Shown here piece after piece: positions 18,329 to 27,624 of a DNA stretch of 64,000 bases. The stretch lies in NCBI RefSeq assembly GCF_900112615.1, contig NZ_FOMK01000001.1:806001-870000 (forward strand). Reading direction: 5' to 3'. Position numbers and translations under genes: made by a program. The notes under the pieces were generated by a model. That model saw only the letters and a program-made list of their open reading frames with translations. It did not search any database and was not told the origin of the DNA. The DNA comes from Chitinophaga sp. CF118 (GTDB taxonomy: Bacteria; Bacteroidota; Bacteroidia; Chitinophagales; Chitinophagaceae). Position 1 is the stretch's first letter; each line of letters starts with the position of its first letter.

Positions 18329-19417
18329 TTAATTTTTAAAATCATCAGAGTGTGCAGGCCCTTCTATCCTGGAAAGGTCTATCTCCGGACGGTTCACCTG
18401 ACTGATGTTATGAATGTTCATCATCAGCTTAGGCTGGCGACCATCCAGAACTTCCGGTAATGCATCTTTAGGTTTGTGTACACCTACGTACTGACCCTGA
18501 GAGATTACACTGTGGCGGTCAACTTTACGTGGACCTTCCACAATCCAGTCTTTCGTCTCTTTTTTATCAAACCGGCAGGTATCGCAGATAAACGCTTCCA
18601 CTTCACCGTATTTGTCTTTACGGGCAGTTACACGGAACACTTCATCTCCACGTAACCAGAGTACAGTTTTACCACAGCATTTTGGATTTTCGCAATCACG
18701 GTGAGCATCTACCGGTTTCAGGAACCATACGCGGTTTTTGAAACGGAAAGTTTTATCGGTCAGCGCACCTACAGGACAAACATCAATCACGTTACCGATA
18801 AATTCATTATCGAGTGATTTATGAATGTAAGTGCTGATCTCAGATGCTTCTCCACGGCCAAGAATACCATGCTGACGGGTTTCGGTCAGTTGATCTGCGG
18901 TGAACACACAACGGTAGCAGAGGATGCAGCGCGTCATGTGTAGTTGTATTTTATCGCCGATATCTATCTTTTCGAACTCACGGCGTTTAAATTCATAGCG
19001 GGTACCATCTGCACCATGTTCATAACCCAGATCCTGCAGGTGACATTCTCCCGCCTGATCGCACACAGGGCAATCCAGAGGATGATTGAGCAGCAGGAAT
19101 TCCACCACACCTTTACGTGCTTCCAACACTTCGGGAGAGGTGATGTTGGCTACTTCCATACCATCCATTACAGTAGTACGGCAGCTGGCCACCAGTTTAG
19201 GCATAGGGCGCGGATCTGCTTCAGATCCCTTACTTACTTTTACCAGGCAGGTACGGCATTTACCACCGCTACCCTGCAGCTTGGAATAGTAACACATTGC
19301 AGGCGGCACGATATCTCCTCCTATCTGGCGGGCAGCATTCAGAATAGTAGTGCCCGGCTCCACTTCCACAGGGATACCATCAATCTTAACCTTAAAAAGT
19401 TTCTTTTCTTCAGCCAT
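18329..19417 (-). CDS. nuoG: NADH-quinone oxidoreductase subunit G, short form
   Basis: NuoG carries several Fe-S clusters in the peripheral arm. Only 362 residues are present, against about 700-900 in Proteobacteria. Seen cluster ligands are: [2Fe-2S] C42, C54, C57, C79; histidine-ligated [4Fe-4S] H112, C116, C119, C125; a second [4Fe-4S] with C164, C167, C170 and C214; and a partial fourth site with C242, C247/C248, C278 and C281. The molybdopterin-oxidoreductase-like domain that normally follows is absent, and the frame ends cleanly with a stop before nuoH. Such short forms are known in aerobic Bacteroidota, so I regard the gene as intact. Confidence 0.93.
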   Translation of the reverse strand: MAEEKKLFKVKIDGIPVEVEPGTTILNAARQIGGDIVPPAMCYYSKLQGSGGKCRTCLVKVSKGSEADPRPMPKLVASCRTTVMDGMEVANITSPEVLEARKGVVEFLLLNHPLDCPVCDQAGECHLQDLGYEHGADGTRYEFKRREFEKIDIGDKIQLHMTRCILCYRCVFTADQLTETRQHGILGRGEASEISTYIHKSLDNEFIGNVIDVCPVGALTDKTFRFKNRVWFLKPVDAHRDCENPKCCGKTVLWLRGDEVFRVTARKDKYGEVEAFICDTCRFDKKETKDWIVEGPRKVDRHSVISQGQYVGVHKPKDALPEVLDGRQPKLMMNIHNISQVNRPEIDLSRIEGPAHSDDFKN

Positions 19418-19451
19418 TTTGCTTCGCTTAAACTTTTATTACTATCGATTC

Positions 19452-20816
19452 TTATACTGCAGCAGGAGCAGCAATTTCCAGCGGATCAGCATAATGTGCC
19501 AGTCCGAAGTTGCGCACCTGGCTTTCTTCCGGATTCAGCACATGCCATTCAAATTCATCGCGGAAATGGCGGATAGCAGCAGCTACCGGCCAGGCAGCAG
19601 CATCACCCAGCGGGCAGATGGTGTTACCTTCTATTTTGCGCTGAATATCCCACAGCAGATCTATATCGCTCATTTTACCTTTACCCTTCTCAATATTCTT
19701 GAGCACTCTTTCCATCCAGCCGGTACCTTCACGGCAAGGGCTGCATTGTCCGCAGCTTTCATGATGGTAGAAGCGGGCAAAAGTGAGGGTATTTTTTACA
19801 ATACACTGGTCTTCATCCAGTACAATGAATCCACCGGAACCTAACATCGTACCGGTAGCAAAGCCTCCGTCGGACAAGCTTTCGTAAGTCATCATACGAG
19901 GTTCACCCTTTGCTGTTTTCAGCAGCAGGTTAGCCGGCAGGATGGGAACGGAAGAACCACCAGGGATACAGGCTTTCAGGCGTTTGCCATTAGCAATACC
20001 ACCACAATATTCCTCAGAATAAATAAACTCCTCTACTGAGATGTTCATTTCTATCTCATAAACCCCCGGCTTGTTGATATTACCACAGGCAGAGATCAGT
20101 TTGGTACCGGTAGATTTACCAATACCATATTTAGCGTATTCCTCACCACCAATGCGCAGGATAGGCACTACGGTAGCTAGTGTTTCCACATTATTTACCA
20201 CAGTTGGGCAGTCCCACAAACCTTTTACAGCCGGGAATGGCGGTTTGATACGGGGATTACCGCGTTTACCTTCCAGTGATTCTATCAGTGCGGTTTCTTC
20301 ACCGCAGATATAAGCACCCGCACCACGCTGTACATATATTTCAAGATCGAAGCCGGAACCCTGGATATTTTTACCCAGCCAGCCATTCTTTTTAGCATCA
20401 GCAATAGCTTCTTCAAGGATATCAGGAATCCAGGCATATTCACCACGGATATAGATATAGCAGCTATTGGCACCCAGTGTGTAACTGGAGATGAGCAATC
20501 CTTCTATCAGAAGGTGCGGCAGGAACTCCATCAGGTAACGGTCTTTGAACGTACCGGGTTCAGATTCATCCGCATTGCACACCAGGTAGCGGGGAACGCC
20601 TTCTGGTTTAGCGATGAAACTCCATTTAAGGCCGGTAGGGAAACCAGCACCACCACGACCTCTCAGGCCGCTCTTCTTCACCTCTTCCAGCACCAGTTCC
20701 GGTGTCATACTCTTTAGTGCTTTTTCAGCAGAATCGTAACCACCGTTGGCCCGGTATACATCGTAGTACCGGATATTTTCTATATGAGCCTTGTCAAAAA
20801 GTAATTTGCGTCCCAT
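19452..20816 (-). CDS. nuoF: NADH-quinone oxidoreductase subunit F
   Basis: NuoF binds NADH and FMN and holds cluster N3. The 454-residue protein has the FMN/NADH glycine-rich segment GRGGAGFPTG at residues 53-62, YICGEETALIESLEG near 170, and N3 ligands C355, C358, C361 (SCGQCSPCREGT) and C401 (TICPLGDAAAW). The length is typical. It lies 6 bp after nuoE and 34 bp before nuoG, matching the N-module order E-F-G. Confidence 0.97.
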   Translation of the reverse strand: MGRKLLFDKAHIENIRYYDVYRANGGYDSAEKALKSMTPELVLEEVKKSGLRGRGGAGFPTGLKWSFIAKPEGVPRYLVCNADESEPGTFKDRYLMEFLPHLLIEGLLISSYTLGANSCYIYIRGEYAWIPDILEEAIADAKKNGWLGKNIQGSGFDLEIYVQRGAGAYICGEETALIESLEGKRGNPRIKPPFPAVKGLWDCPTVVNNVETLATVVPILRIGGEEYAKYGIGKSTGTKLISACGNINKPGVYEIEMNISVEEFIYSEEYCGGIANGKRLKACIPGGSSVPILPANLLLKTAKGEPRMMTYESLSDGGFATGTMLGSGGFIVLDEDQCIVKNTLTFARFYHHESCGQCSPCREGTGWMERVLKNIEKGKGKMSDIDLLWDIQRKIEGNTICPLGDAAAWPVAAAIRHFRDEFEWHVLNPEESQVRNFGLAHYADPLEIAAPAAV

Positions 20817-20822
20817 CGTTAT

Positions 20823-21308
20823 TTAGTTTGCTTTTGCCCTGCATTCGTTAATGATCTCATCCACTTTTTCAGGAGTAAGGTGTTCACGGAAGTGTTTACC
20901 CAGTTGCATCATTGGTGCATAACCGCAGGCACCCAGGCATTCCACTGTTTTAAGGGTGAAGAGTCCATCCTGTGTGGTTTCACCCACGCCGATGTTCAGC
21001 TTCTTTTTTATATAGTCGATGATGTTATCTGAGCCGCGCAGCATGCAGGGACCTGTATGGCATACTTCAAATACATGTTTGCCTACCGGCTTCATGTTAA
21101 ACATGGAGTAAAAGGTTGCCACTTCGTACACTTCGATTGGCGTTATCTGTAACAGGGAAGCCACGTAATCCATGGTTTCCGCGCTCAGCCATCCGCCAAA
21201 CTCTTCCTGTGCCAGGTGTAATACCGGCAGCAATGCACTCTTCTGCTTCCCTTGCGGGTAGCGGGCAATGATTTCTTTTACCTTATTCAGTTTCTCTTCA
21301 GAAAACAT
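20823..21308 (-). CDS. nuoE: NADH-quinone oxidoreductase subunit E
   Basis: NuoE is the 24-kDa thioredoxin-like subunit with [2Fe-2S] cluster N1a. The 161-residue product has the four ligands C83, C88 (CHTGPC) and C124, C128 (CLGAC), after an N-terminal helical bundle containing LLPVLHLAQEEFGGWLS and the ATFYSMF segment. Length and motif spacing are normal. nuoD lies 24 bp upstream. Confidence 0.97.
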   Translation of the reverse strand: MFSEEKLNKVKEIIARYPQGKQKSALLPVLHLAQEEFGGWLSAETMDYVASLLQITPIEVYEVATFYSMFNMKPVGKHVFEVCHTGPCMLRGSDNIIDYIKKKLNIGVGETTQDGLFTLKTVECLGACGYAPMMQLGKHFREHLTPEKVDEIINECRAKAN

Positions 21309-21332
21309 AACTATGAAAGAAAAAATTAAAAA

Positions 21333-22556
21333 TTAAGCATCCAGTTCACCTGCTATCAGGTTCAGGCTACTCATACAGATCACCGCATCACTTAACATTG
21401 CACCTTTTACCAGTTCGGCATAAGCCTGGTAATAGATAAAGCAGGGACGGCGGAAATGCAGCCTGTAAGGGCTACGGCCACCATCACTGATCAGGTAAAA
21501 ACCAAGTTCACCGTTCGCACCTTCTACCGGGTTGTATAATTCACCTGGCAGAATATCGGATTCACCCATAATTATCTTAAAGTGATAAATGAGGGCTTCC
21601 ATTTTTGTGTATACATCGCTTTTCTCAGGCAGGTAGTAAGCCGGTACATCGGCATGCCAGATATCAGAAGGCAGCGTTTTGATCTTATCCAGCGCCTGAC
21701 GGATAATGCTGAGGCTTTCCCACATTTCGGCATTACGCACCAGGAAACGATCGTAACAGTCGCCAGTGGTACCTACAGGTATGGAGAATTGGAAATCTTC
21801 ATAAGAACTATATGGCTGAGCCACACGCACATCGTAATCCACTCCTGCAGCGCGCAGGTTAGGACCCGTAAAGCCGTAGTTTATAGCTCTTTCTGCACTA
21901 ATAGCACCTACCCCTTGTGTTCTTTCTATGAAGATCCGGTTGCGGTTCATGAGTGATTCAAACTCTTTCAGTGCAAGCGGGAATTCTTTCAGGAATTTCT
22001 CTAATTTTTCAAATACCGCTGGTGTGAAGTTTCTTTCAAAACCACCCACACGACCGATGTTTGTAGTAAGACGGGATCCGCAGATCTCTTCATACACCTC
22101 ATAGGCTGTTTCACGATGCTTCATGAGGTACAGGAAGCCGGTAAAGGCTCCGCTATCCACACCTACCACGCCATTACAGATCAGGTGATCGGTAATACGT
22201 GCCAGCTCCATGATAACCACACGCATGTAGTCTACCCGCTTAGGAGTTTGCACGCCCAGCAGTTTTTCTACAGTCAGGTGCCATCCCATATTATTGATAG
22301 GAGATGAACAATAGTTCAGTCGGTCTGTTAAAGGAGTAATCTGGTAGTAGGGACGGCGTTCTGCAATTTTTTCAAAAGCCCTGTGGATATATCCTACAGT
22401 AGATTCTGCACTCACAATACGTTCACCGTCTATTTCCAGGATATTCTGGAATACACCGTGTGTAGCAGGGTGAGTAGGACCCAGGTTAAGAGTTTGCGTT
22501 TGCCTTTCTATTGAGCCTTCCGGCAGTGTTATATGTTGCTGCTCTGACATGTTCAA
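21333..22556 (-). CDS. nuoD: NADH-quinone oxidoreductase subunit D
   Basis: The 49-kDa-type subunit forms the quinone site together with NuoB. The 407-residue protein has LNLGPTHPATHGVFQ near the N terminus, with the quinone-site histidine, then GYIHRAFEKIAERRPYYQ, EYAR-type ELARITDHL, a GRVGGFERNF segment, and a C-terminal SLNLIAGELDA instead of the usual D-R end. It is a separate gene from nuoC, which ends 11 bp upstream. Confidence 0.97.
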   Translation of the reverse strand: MNMSEQQHITLPEGSIERQTQTLNLGPTHPATHGVFQNILEIDGERIVSAESTVGYIHRAFEKIAERRPYYQITPLTDRLNYCSSPINNMGWHLTVEKLLGVQTPKRVDYMRVVIMELARITDHLICNGVVGVDSGAFTGFLYLMKHRETAYEVYEEICGSRLTTNIGRVGGFERNFTPAVFEKLEKFLKEFPLALKEFESLMNRNRIFIERTQGVGAISAERAINYGFTGPNLRAAGVDYDVRVAQPYSSYEDFQFSIPVGTTGDCYDRFLVRNAEMWESLSIIRQALDKIKTLPSDIWHADVPAYYLPEKSDVYTKMEALIYHFKIIMGESDILPGELYNPVEGANGELGFYLISDGGRSPYRLHFRRPCFIYYQAYAELVKGAMLSDAVICMSSLNLIAGELDA

Positions 22557-22567
22557 CGAATAATTTA

Positions 22568-23089
22568 TTAAATGCCAATATGCCCGCCGCGGCCGAACAT
22601 TTCATCGTCTTTATCTGTACGCGATTGATCTTCCAGAGGGAATTCCTTACGCATGGGGAAATAGGTCATTTCGTCCACGTTCAGGATCCTTTTCAGGTTA
22701 GGATGTCCTACAAATTCCACCCCGAAGAAATCGTATGTTTCTCTTTCCATCCAGTTAGCAGATTCGAACAGTTTGGTAGCGGTAAATACCTTTGGATCTT
22801 CCACGCTGGTATAGACTTTTAAACGCAGTCTAACCCTTTGTGTAAAATTATAGAGGTGATATACCACAGCCAGCTCTTCTCCTTTCCTTTCGGGATAGTG
22901 TACAGCAGTCAGGTCCGTTAAAAAACGAAATTGCAGTTCCTCATCATCGTACAGGAACTGCATTACTTTCAGGTTCAGGTCTTTAGGTGCTGCAAATGAT
23001 AGCGTCCCAAAGGATTCTTCTACCTGGGAGATTGACTCTCCAAACTTTTCTGCCAATCTTTGCTTTATATAGTCGCTTGTCAAAGACAT
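22568..23089 (-). CDS. nuoC: NADH-quinone oxidoreductase subunit C
   Basis: The 30-kDa-type subunit of the connecting module. The 173-residue protein contains FLTDLTAVHYPER, RLRLKVYTS and the diagnostic ESANWMERETYDFFGVEFVGHPNLKRIL followed by FPMRKEFPLEDQSR, a pattern that defines the family. It is unfused to nuoD. nuoB lies 34 bp upstream. Confidence 0.96.
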   Translation of the reverse strand: MSLTSDYIKQRLAEKFGESISQVEESFGTLSFAAPKDLNLKVMQFLYDDEELQFRFLTDLTAVHYPERKGEELAVVYHLYNFTQRVRLRLKVYTSVEDPKVFTATKLFESANWMERETYDFFGVEFVGHPNLKRILNVDEMTYFPMRKEFPLEDQSRTDKDDEMFGRGGHIGI

Positions 23090-23123
23090 TACGATTTCGG
23101 ATTTTCGATTTTAGCTAGGTGGA

Positions 23124-23687
23124 TTACTGGATTCCGTAGGAGTTCAGCAGGTCCTTATATTTTTCAGAGTTGCGGCGGCGCATACTTTCCTGACCTACCA
23201 GGTCCTGGATCCGCATAAAGCCATCAATGATAGCTTCAGGGCGCGGAGGGCATCCTGGAACATATACATCTACCGGAATTACCTGGTCTATACCCTGTAA
23301 TACAGAATAGGTATCAAAAATACCACCGCTGCTGGCGCAGGCACCAACGGCAACTACCCAGCGGGGCTCTGCCATTTGCAGATATACCTGACGTAATACG
23401 GGGCCCATTTTCTTGGAAATGGTTCCCATCACCATCAGCAGATCACACTGCCGGGGGGTGAAAGCCATTCTTTCCGCACCAAAACGCGCCATATCGTAAG
23501 TTGAAGCCATCGTAGCCATAAATTCGATTCCACAGCAGGAAGTTGCAAAAGGCAACGGCCAGATGGAATTTTTACGTGCCAGACCTATCACTTTATCGAA
23601 AGAGGTAGCAAAAAAACCTTCTCCGGAATACCCTTCGGGTATATCCACAGACTTCACTTTTTCGTTATACTGAACCGGACGAGACAT
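23124..23687 (-). CDS. nuoB: NADH-quinone oxidoreductase subunit B
   Basis: NuoB holds the terminal cluster N2, which reduces quinone. The 187-residue protein has the tandem cysteines C51-C52 ([10 protein letters not shown]) with C117 (VGACASSGG) and C146 (VPGCPPRPE), the four N2 ligands. [16 protein letters not shown] is also typical. Length is normal. nuoA lies 53 bp upstream. Confidence 0.97.
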   Translation of the reverse strand: MSRPVQYNEKVKSVDIPEGYSGEGFFATSFDKVIGLARKNSIWPLPFATSCCGIEFMATMASTYDMARFGAERMAFTPRQCDLLMVMGTISKKMGPVLRQVYLQMAEPRWVVAVGACASSGGIFDTYSVLQGIDQVIPVDVYVPGCPPRPEAIIDGFMRIQDLVGQESMRRRNSEKYKDLLNSYGIQ

Positions 23688-23740
23688 ACCATTTCAGATT
23701 TAAATATTTCAGAATCAGATTTGACCAACAATTGATTGTA

Positions 23741-24133
23741 TTAGTCTTCCCATTTTAACGCACCTTTCTTCAGGATATAGATGAAACCACCCATAAAGAA
23801 GGCTACAAAGAGTAACATGGCCATAAAGCCTTCCCAACCAAGCTCCCTGAAATTCACTGCATAAGGATAGAAGAAGATCACTTCCACATCGAACAATACG
23901 AACAGGATGGCTGTTAGGAAATATTTAATGGCTACTGGTTGGCGTGCGTTTCCTTTTTGCTCGATACCACTCTCAAAGGTAACGAGTTTGTCGCTCGTTT
24001 TACGTTTTGGGCCCAAAAAGTGTGTCGCAAACATAGTGAGACCCACAAAGCCGAGCGCAGCAATTAGCTGTAAGACTATTGGAAAATAGCTAAATGGAGT
24101 TGTTGCCGACAATAATACTGTGTCTGTAAACAT
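23741..24133 (-). CDS. nuoA: NADH-quinone oxidoreductase subunit A
   Basis: A three-helix membrane subunit near the quinone tunnel. The 130-residue protein contains KLVTFESGIEQKGNARQPVAIKYF and AILFVLFDVEVIFFYPYAV, the two family hallmarks, with the conserved acidic residues D and E in the second. It is the first gene of the nuo operon and lies 38 bp downstream of a near-consensus promoter. Confidence 0.96.
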   Translation of the reverse strand: MFTDTVLLSATTPFSYFPIVLQLIAALGFVGLTMFATHFLGPKRKTSDKLVTFESGIEQKGNARQPVAIKYFLTAILFVLFDVEVIFFYPYAVNFRELGWEGFMAMLLFVAFFMGGFIYILKKGALKWED

Positions 24134-24171
24134 AAGCTTCCCTAAATATGATGAACATTTCTCCGAATGCG

Positions 24172-24202
24172 CAAAAATAGGCTAACTATACCAAAAATCA
24201 AA
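24172..24202 (-). promoter_or_regulatory. Promoter of the nuo operon
   Basis: On the minus strand TTTG (24202-24199) is separated by 19 bp from TATTTTTG (24179-24172), an exact match to TTTG-N19-TAnnTTTG. The leader to the nuoA ATG would be about 30 nt. No other equally good promoter was noticed within the operon. Confidence 0.8.
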
Positions 24203-24244
24203 TCTATGAAGGATTAAAATATTATCTTTTTTCGCCAATCGGAA

Positions 24245-24273
24245 ATAAAAAAACCCCGGCAGTTGCCGGGGTT
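24245..24273 (-). terminator. Terminator of the TPR gene operon
   Basis: On the minus strand a perfect 10-bp stem, AACCCCGGCA / TGCCGGGGTT, with a 2-nt apex is followed by a run of T. It lies 24 bp after the stop of the TPR gene and separates that operon from nuoA. Confidence 0.92.
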
Positions 24274-24296
24274 CCTATATTATGAACACGTTTATG

Positions 24297-26018
24297 TTAC
24301 TTTTTATTGCCCTGAGCAGCTGGTTTAGCTGTTTTGGCCCTGTTTGCCAGGTTTTCCTGGATCGCTTTCACGGTAGCATTGTTAGGATCAAGGCTTACTA
24401 CTTTGTCCATCCAGGTTTTCATGTTGGTCAGATCATCCTTGTTATAGTAATAGATCATCAGGTACTGGTAAGGGAACATCAGCAAAGCCGGCTTGTTCAC
24501 TTTCTCTTCACCCTTGATTTCAAAGAAATGCTGGAAGTGAGGTAATGCGGCACCTAATTTGGCATCTGCATCCTTGGCCATGTTGGCACGACCTCTCCAA
24601 TAAGTACCTAAAGCCTCCTGAGTAGGATACTTTGCTACAAACGAACCAAAGGTAGAATCTGCCAGATCATATTCACGTGCATATATTTCCCAGGTACCTT
24701 TGAAGAACTGATCCTGTATTTTACCGGTGTTCTGTTCATCGGTAAAGTCAGTTACCAGTTTACCATACCATTGAGCAGCACGTTTAAAATCGCGCATGCT
24801 TTTGAATGTTTCAGCTACATTTCTGTATTTCTCAACATCTTTGGCGGTGTCTGCCAATGCATACTTTTCAAGGTATAAAGATGCCAGTGAATCATTGATA
24901 ACCGCCTGGGCAGAGTCTTTAGTTTTAGCCTGATAAATAGCGCTCAGCAGTTTATAATCATTAGGCTGCAATTTAGCTTCCCCTACGCTCTTCACATACT
25001 CATCAATTACCTGTTTACCTGTAGCGGTATCACCTTTCTGCAGGTAAGCATCTGTTAACAGCAGGGTAAATTTATCTTTATAACCTTCTGTAGCAGTTGG
25101 CAGTACAGCCTTAGCCTTGGTAATAGCAGCATCATAGTCTTTCTTGTAGAAAGAGATAGCAGCAAGGTTGTATTCATTTTCCAGTTTACCGGCACCTTCA
25201 CCTACAACAGCCATATATTGTTCAAGATATTTGGCAGCGTTTTCCAGAGAGAACTGGGCTTTGGTTTTGGTAATATAGAACTGGTACAGTTCGTATAAAG
25301 CAGGTGCATACTGAGGGTCCATGTTGGTAGCTTTGGTGAAATCATTCACCGCATCCTGCAACAGTTTGGCATTATAGTTTACCAGACCTTGTTTCATAAC
25401 TGCTTCTGCCCTGTTTGGTTCCAGTTCCAATGCTTTCTCATAGGTATTGATGGCTTTACCACCATTTTCACCACCCAGTTGACGGTAAGCATCACCCAGT
25501 TCGATATAGTCTACTGCTTTAGCAGTGTATTGTTCTTTCTTTTTACGGCCTTCGTTATTCAGCAGCCTTTCCATGATGCTTACTGCATAACCGCGGTCGC
25601 CACCTTTAATGTCGGCACTTGCATCTGCAATAGCGCGGGCTACATCTCCATCACGTCCCTGAGTAACAGTGCTGGCAGCTTCAAACTTCTGTTTGGCAGC
25701 AGCGGCATCTCCTTTCAAAAGGTCTAAACGGCCTAACCCAACCTGCAGTAAAGGAGAGGTAGGAACTGCCTGTAATCCTTTCTGGAAAGCAGCAGCAGCA
25801 CCGGCCTGATCGTTCAGTCCCAGCAGTGCTATACCCTGGTAATAATATGCTTTATCCTCAGTAGGTTTAGCTGTAATAACTTTGTCAAAGTCTTGTCTGG
25901 CTGTTTCATACTTACCATAATACAGGTCTTTCAATCCATCTTCTACGGATTGGGCCATTGCGCCGTTAGCGACGCACAACATGGCTACGATTAAACTTTT
26001 CCGTCTGGTCATGAGCAC
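24297..26018 (-). CDS. Exported tetratricopeptide-repeat protein
   Basis: The 573-residue protein has a signal peptide (MLMTRRKSLIVAMLCVANGAMA, cleaved before QSVEDG) and is otherwise built of TPR-like helix pairs. The first is at about residues 25-90 (DLYYGKYETARQDFDKVI, AYYYQGIALLGLNDQAGAA). Further clear repeats carry KAINTYEKALELEPNRAEA and AVNDFTKATNMDPQYAPALYE. The C terminus is K/A-rich (TAKPAAQGNKK). TPR arrays bind proteins; no enzyme domain is seen. It lies 34 bp after a PstS-like lipoprotein gene in a three-gene operon. Genes of this type often follow exbB/exbD/tonB and pstS-like genes in Bacteroidota, so a role in a Ton-linked envelope complex is possible but inferred. Confidence 0.88.
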   Translation of the reverse strand: MLMTRRKSLIVAMLCVANGAMAQSVEDGLKDLYYGKYETARQDFDKVITAKPTEDKAYYYQGIALLGLNDQAGAAAAFQKGLQAVPTSPLLQVGLGRLDLLKGDAAAAKQKFEAASTVTQGRDGDVARAIADASADIKGGDRGYAVSIMERLLNNEGRKKKEQYTAKAVDYIELGDAYRQLGGENGGKAINTYEKALELEPNRAEAVMKQGLVNYNAKLLQDAVNDFTKATNMDPQYAPALYELYQFYITKTKAQFSLENAAKYLEQYMAVVGEGAGKLENEYNLAAISFYKKDYDAAITKAKAVLPTATEGYKDKFTLLLTDAYLQKGDTATGKQVIDEYVKSVGEAKLQPNDYKLLSAIYQAKTKDSAQAVINDSLASLYLEKYALADTAKDVEKYRNVAETFKSMRDFKRAAQWYGKLVTDFTDEQNTGKIQDQFFKGTWEIYAREYDLADSTFGSFVAKYPTQEALGTYWRGRANMAKDADAKLGAALPHFQHFFEIKGEEKVNKPALLMFPYQYLMIYYYNKDDLTNMKTWMDKVVSLDPNNATVKAIQENLANRAKTAKPAAQGNKK

Positions 26019-26052
26019 TCCGGTTTTAAATTTTTAGTTGTGTTAGTTTTTT

Positions 26053-26976
26053 CTATTTAATATTTGCTTCCCTGAATACGATGTTCAACCTTGCGGGGAA
26101 CAACCTGAATTTCCCAATTACCATCTGCCCTTCATAACTTCCCAGGAAAGTGGCAAAGCCTGATCCCAGTCCGGAATAGGGTTCTTTTAAACAATAAAAG
26201 AAGCCACGTTTCAGCGGATATGATCCCAGAGCAATATATGCCTGATATGGTTTTACAAATTCCGAACCATAATCTGCGCGCACCTTAACTACATTCACTT
26301 TATTATTAAATTCTATAGAGGAAGAGTCGTTCGGATCAGAGATCCAGCTCACCCCTATTACTCCAAGTGCATTTGGCATTTTAGCCACATAATCAACTAC
26401 TTCGGGATTTGTTTTTGCCGCCATTACACTGGCAGGTAAAGGTTTTCCCTTGTTGATTGAATCACGTATAAATCTTACGGTACTTGAATTCTGATTATCA
26501 AAAACAATCTGCCATTTCTTTTCAGTGTCGCTACCGTCCATAATCTTACGCACCTGATCCATGGTGAGGATAGAATCCGCATTACTTTTATTAGTAATCA
26601 GTGCAATTCCATCCCATGCCAATAGCATGCTTTGCGGTGTTATCTTCAGCTCTTTAAAGAATGTGATCTCTTTATCGTTGAAATCCCTTGTTACAATTAC
26701 CAGGCGGGCACTATCTGTCAGCAGGTCTTTGAAACAATCCGCTTCCGGTTTGTATTCTGCAATAATGTGAGCTTTTGGATATAAAGATTCAAATACTTTT
26801 ATTTCTGATGAAATTAATGGCTTATAGGTTTCGTCCACGCTGATCCGGATAGTACCAGACGTTTGTGTATCCCTCTCCGCTTCTGATTTAGACTCTCCGC
26901 ATGATGCCAGCATGATTGTTACAAGTGCCAGCAGTACAATATAAGCCTGATTCCGTTTAATTAGTCTGGTATACAT
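26053..26976 (-). CDS. PstS-like substrate-binding lipoprotein
   Basis: The 307-residue product has a lipoprotein signal with LASC and the lipidated Cys at about residue 26. It is followed by a periplasmic binding fold of the PBP/PstS type: GTIRISVDETYKPLISSEIKVFESLYP, ARLVIVTRDFNDKE, the hinge WDGIALITNKSN, MDQVRKIMDG, then SSTVRFIRDSI and ALGVIGVSWISD. Typical PstS proteins bind phosphate with an SGS/T loop; that loop is not obvious here, and no PstCAB genes are adjacent. The ligand is therefore uncertain. It lies between a small membrane protein gene and the TPR gene. Confidence 0.85.
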   Translation of the reverse strand: MYTRLIKRNQAYIVLLALVTIMLASCGESKSEAERDTQTSGTIRISVDETYKPLISSEIKVFESLYPKAHIIAEYKPEADCFKDLLTDSARLVIVTRDFNDKEITFFKELKITPQSMLLAWDGIALITNKSNADSILTMDQVRKIMDGSDTEKKWQIVFDNQNSSTVRFIRDSINKGKPLPASVMAAKTNPEVVDYVAKMPNALGVIGVSWISDPNDSSSIEFNNKVNVVKVRADYGSEFVKPYQAYIALGSYPLKRGFFYCLKEPYSGLGSGFATFLGSYEGQMVIGKFRLFPARLNIVFREANIK

Positions 26977-26987
26977 AGCTCTTCTGG

Positions 26988-27278
26988 TTAGTCCTTTTTA
27001 AAAAATGTATTCTTCACCCCTCTATATACACGGAAAAGCCCATAGGCAATTAATACCCCTCCCAAAATATTTAAAATATTCTGAGATACTGCAAAGTGGC
27101 CAATACCTAGCTTTTCTGCAAAACAGGCATACAATCCAAAGAGTATAAAAAATAGACCTCTTACTAATTCTCCCAGTGCACGGTAATTAATTCCTATGCC
27201 CTTTTTGCCCGATCTTTCATACGTGCGGGAATCTGTTCCTTTCTGTTCGTTATCTGGTTGTTCGTGTTGCATCTGCAT
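26988..27278 (-). CDS. Small two-helix membrane protein, unknown
   Basis: The 96-residue protein has a polar N-terminal tail (about 30 residues, Q/E/K-rich) and two predicted membrane helices: ELVRGLFFILFGLYACFA, then ILNILGGVLIAYGLFRVYRG. The C terminus is basic (KNTFFKKD). I do not recognise a named family. It starts just downstream of a promoter and leads a three-gene operon with the PstS-like and TPR genes, spacing 11 bp. Confidence 0.72.
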   Translation of the reverse strand: MQMQHEQPDNEQKGTDSRTYERSGKKGIGINYRALGELVRGLFFILFGLYACFAEKLGIGHFAVSQNILNILGGVLIAYGLFRVYRGVKNTFFKKD

Positions 27279-27290
27279 TGTTGCGAATTA

Positions 27291-27320
27291 CAAGTATACA
27301 AAAAAAAATTTCTAAACAAA
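27291..27320 (-). promoter_or_regulatory. Promoter of the small membrane protein / PstS-like / TPR operon
   Basis: On the minus strand TTTG (27320-27317) is 18 bp from TATACTTG (27298-27291), which has one mismatch to TAnnTTTG. It lies just upstream of the ATG at 27278. Confidence 0.6.
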
Positions 27321-27624
27321 TACCTGTTCTTTTAGAAAAATGTTAAAAAAAACAGGTACACTCCTTAAACATATTTCCCTAAACCAGCCACTACAGCAGA
27401 TATAATAACCACCACCATCATACATATTAGTCAAATCGATCAACGGATTATTATTCTCCAAACTTGTTAAAGGCGTGTTAAATACTATAATTCCGGTCTT
27501 TTTTGCATTAAACCTATATACGCACAAAGTGATAGTATAGTATTACCATATAGATGCCAAAAGTGGATATTTCCATAAAAAGATGGAAGAAGTGCCCGGG
27601 GTGGCTAATCTGCCTAAAATCGTG
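27321..27624. other. Spacer between divergent operons
   Basis: No credible gene is seen in these 300 bases. The stretch is AT-rich, with A and T runs and several TATA-like strings. A 71-codon minus-strand frame exists but lacks supporting features. Confidence 0.5.

Noticed and set aside
18329..19417. nuoG considered as truncated by frameshift
   Set aside because: No remnant of a molybdopterin-type domain follows; nuoH starts 25 bp later, and short NuoG is known in Bacteroidota.
27312..27527. A 71-codon minus-strand frame with Gly/Tyr/Cys-rich sequence, considered as a small peptide gene
   Set aside because: There is no start context, no maturation gene nearby and no family resemblance; the stretch overlaps the -33 region of the PstS-like operon promoter.
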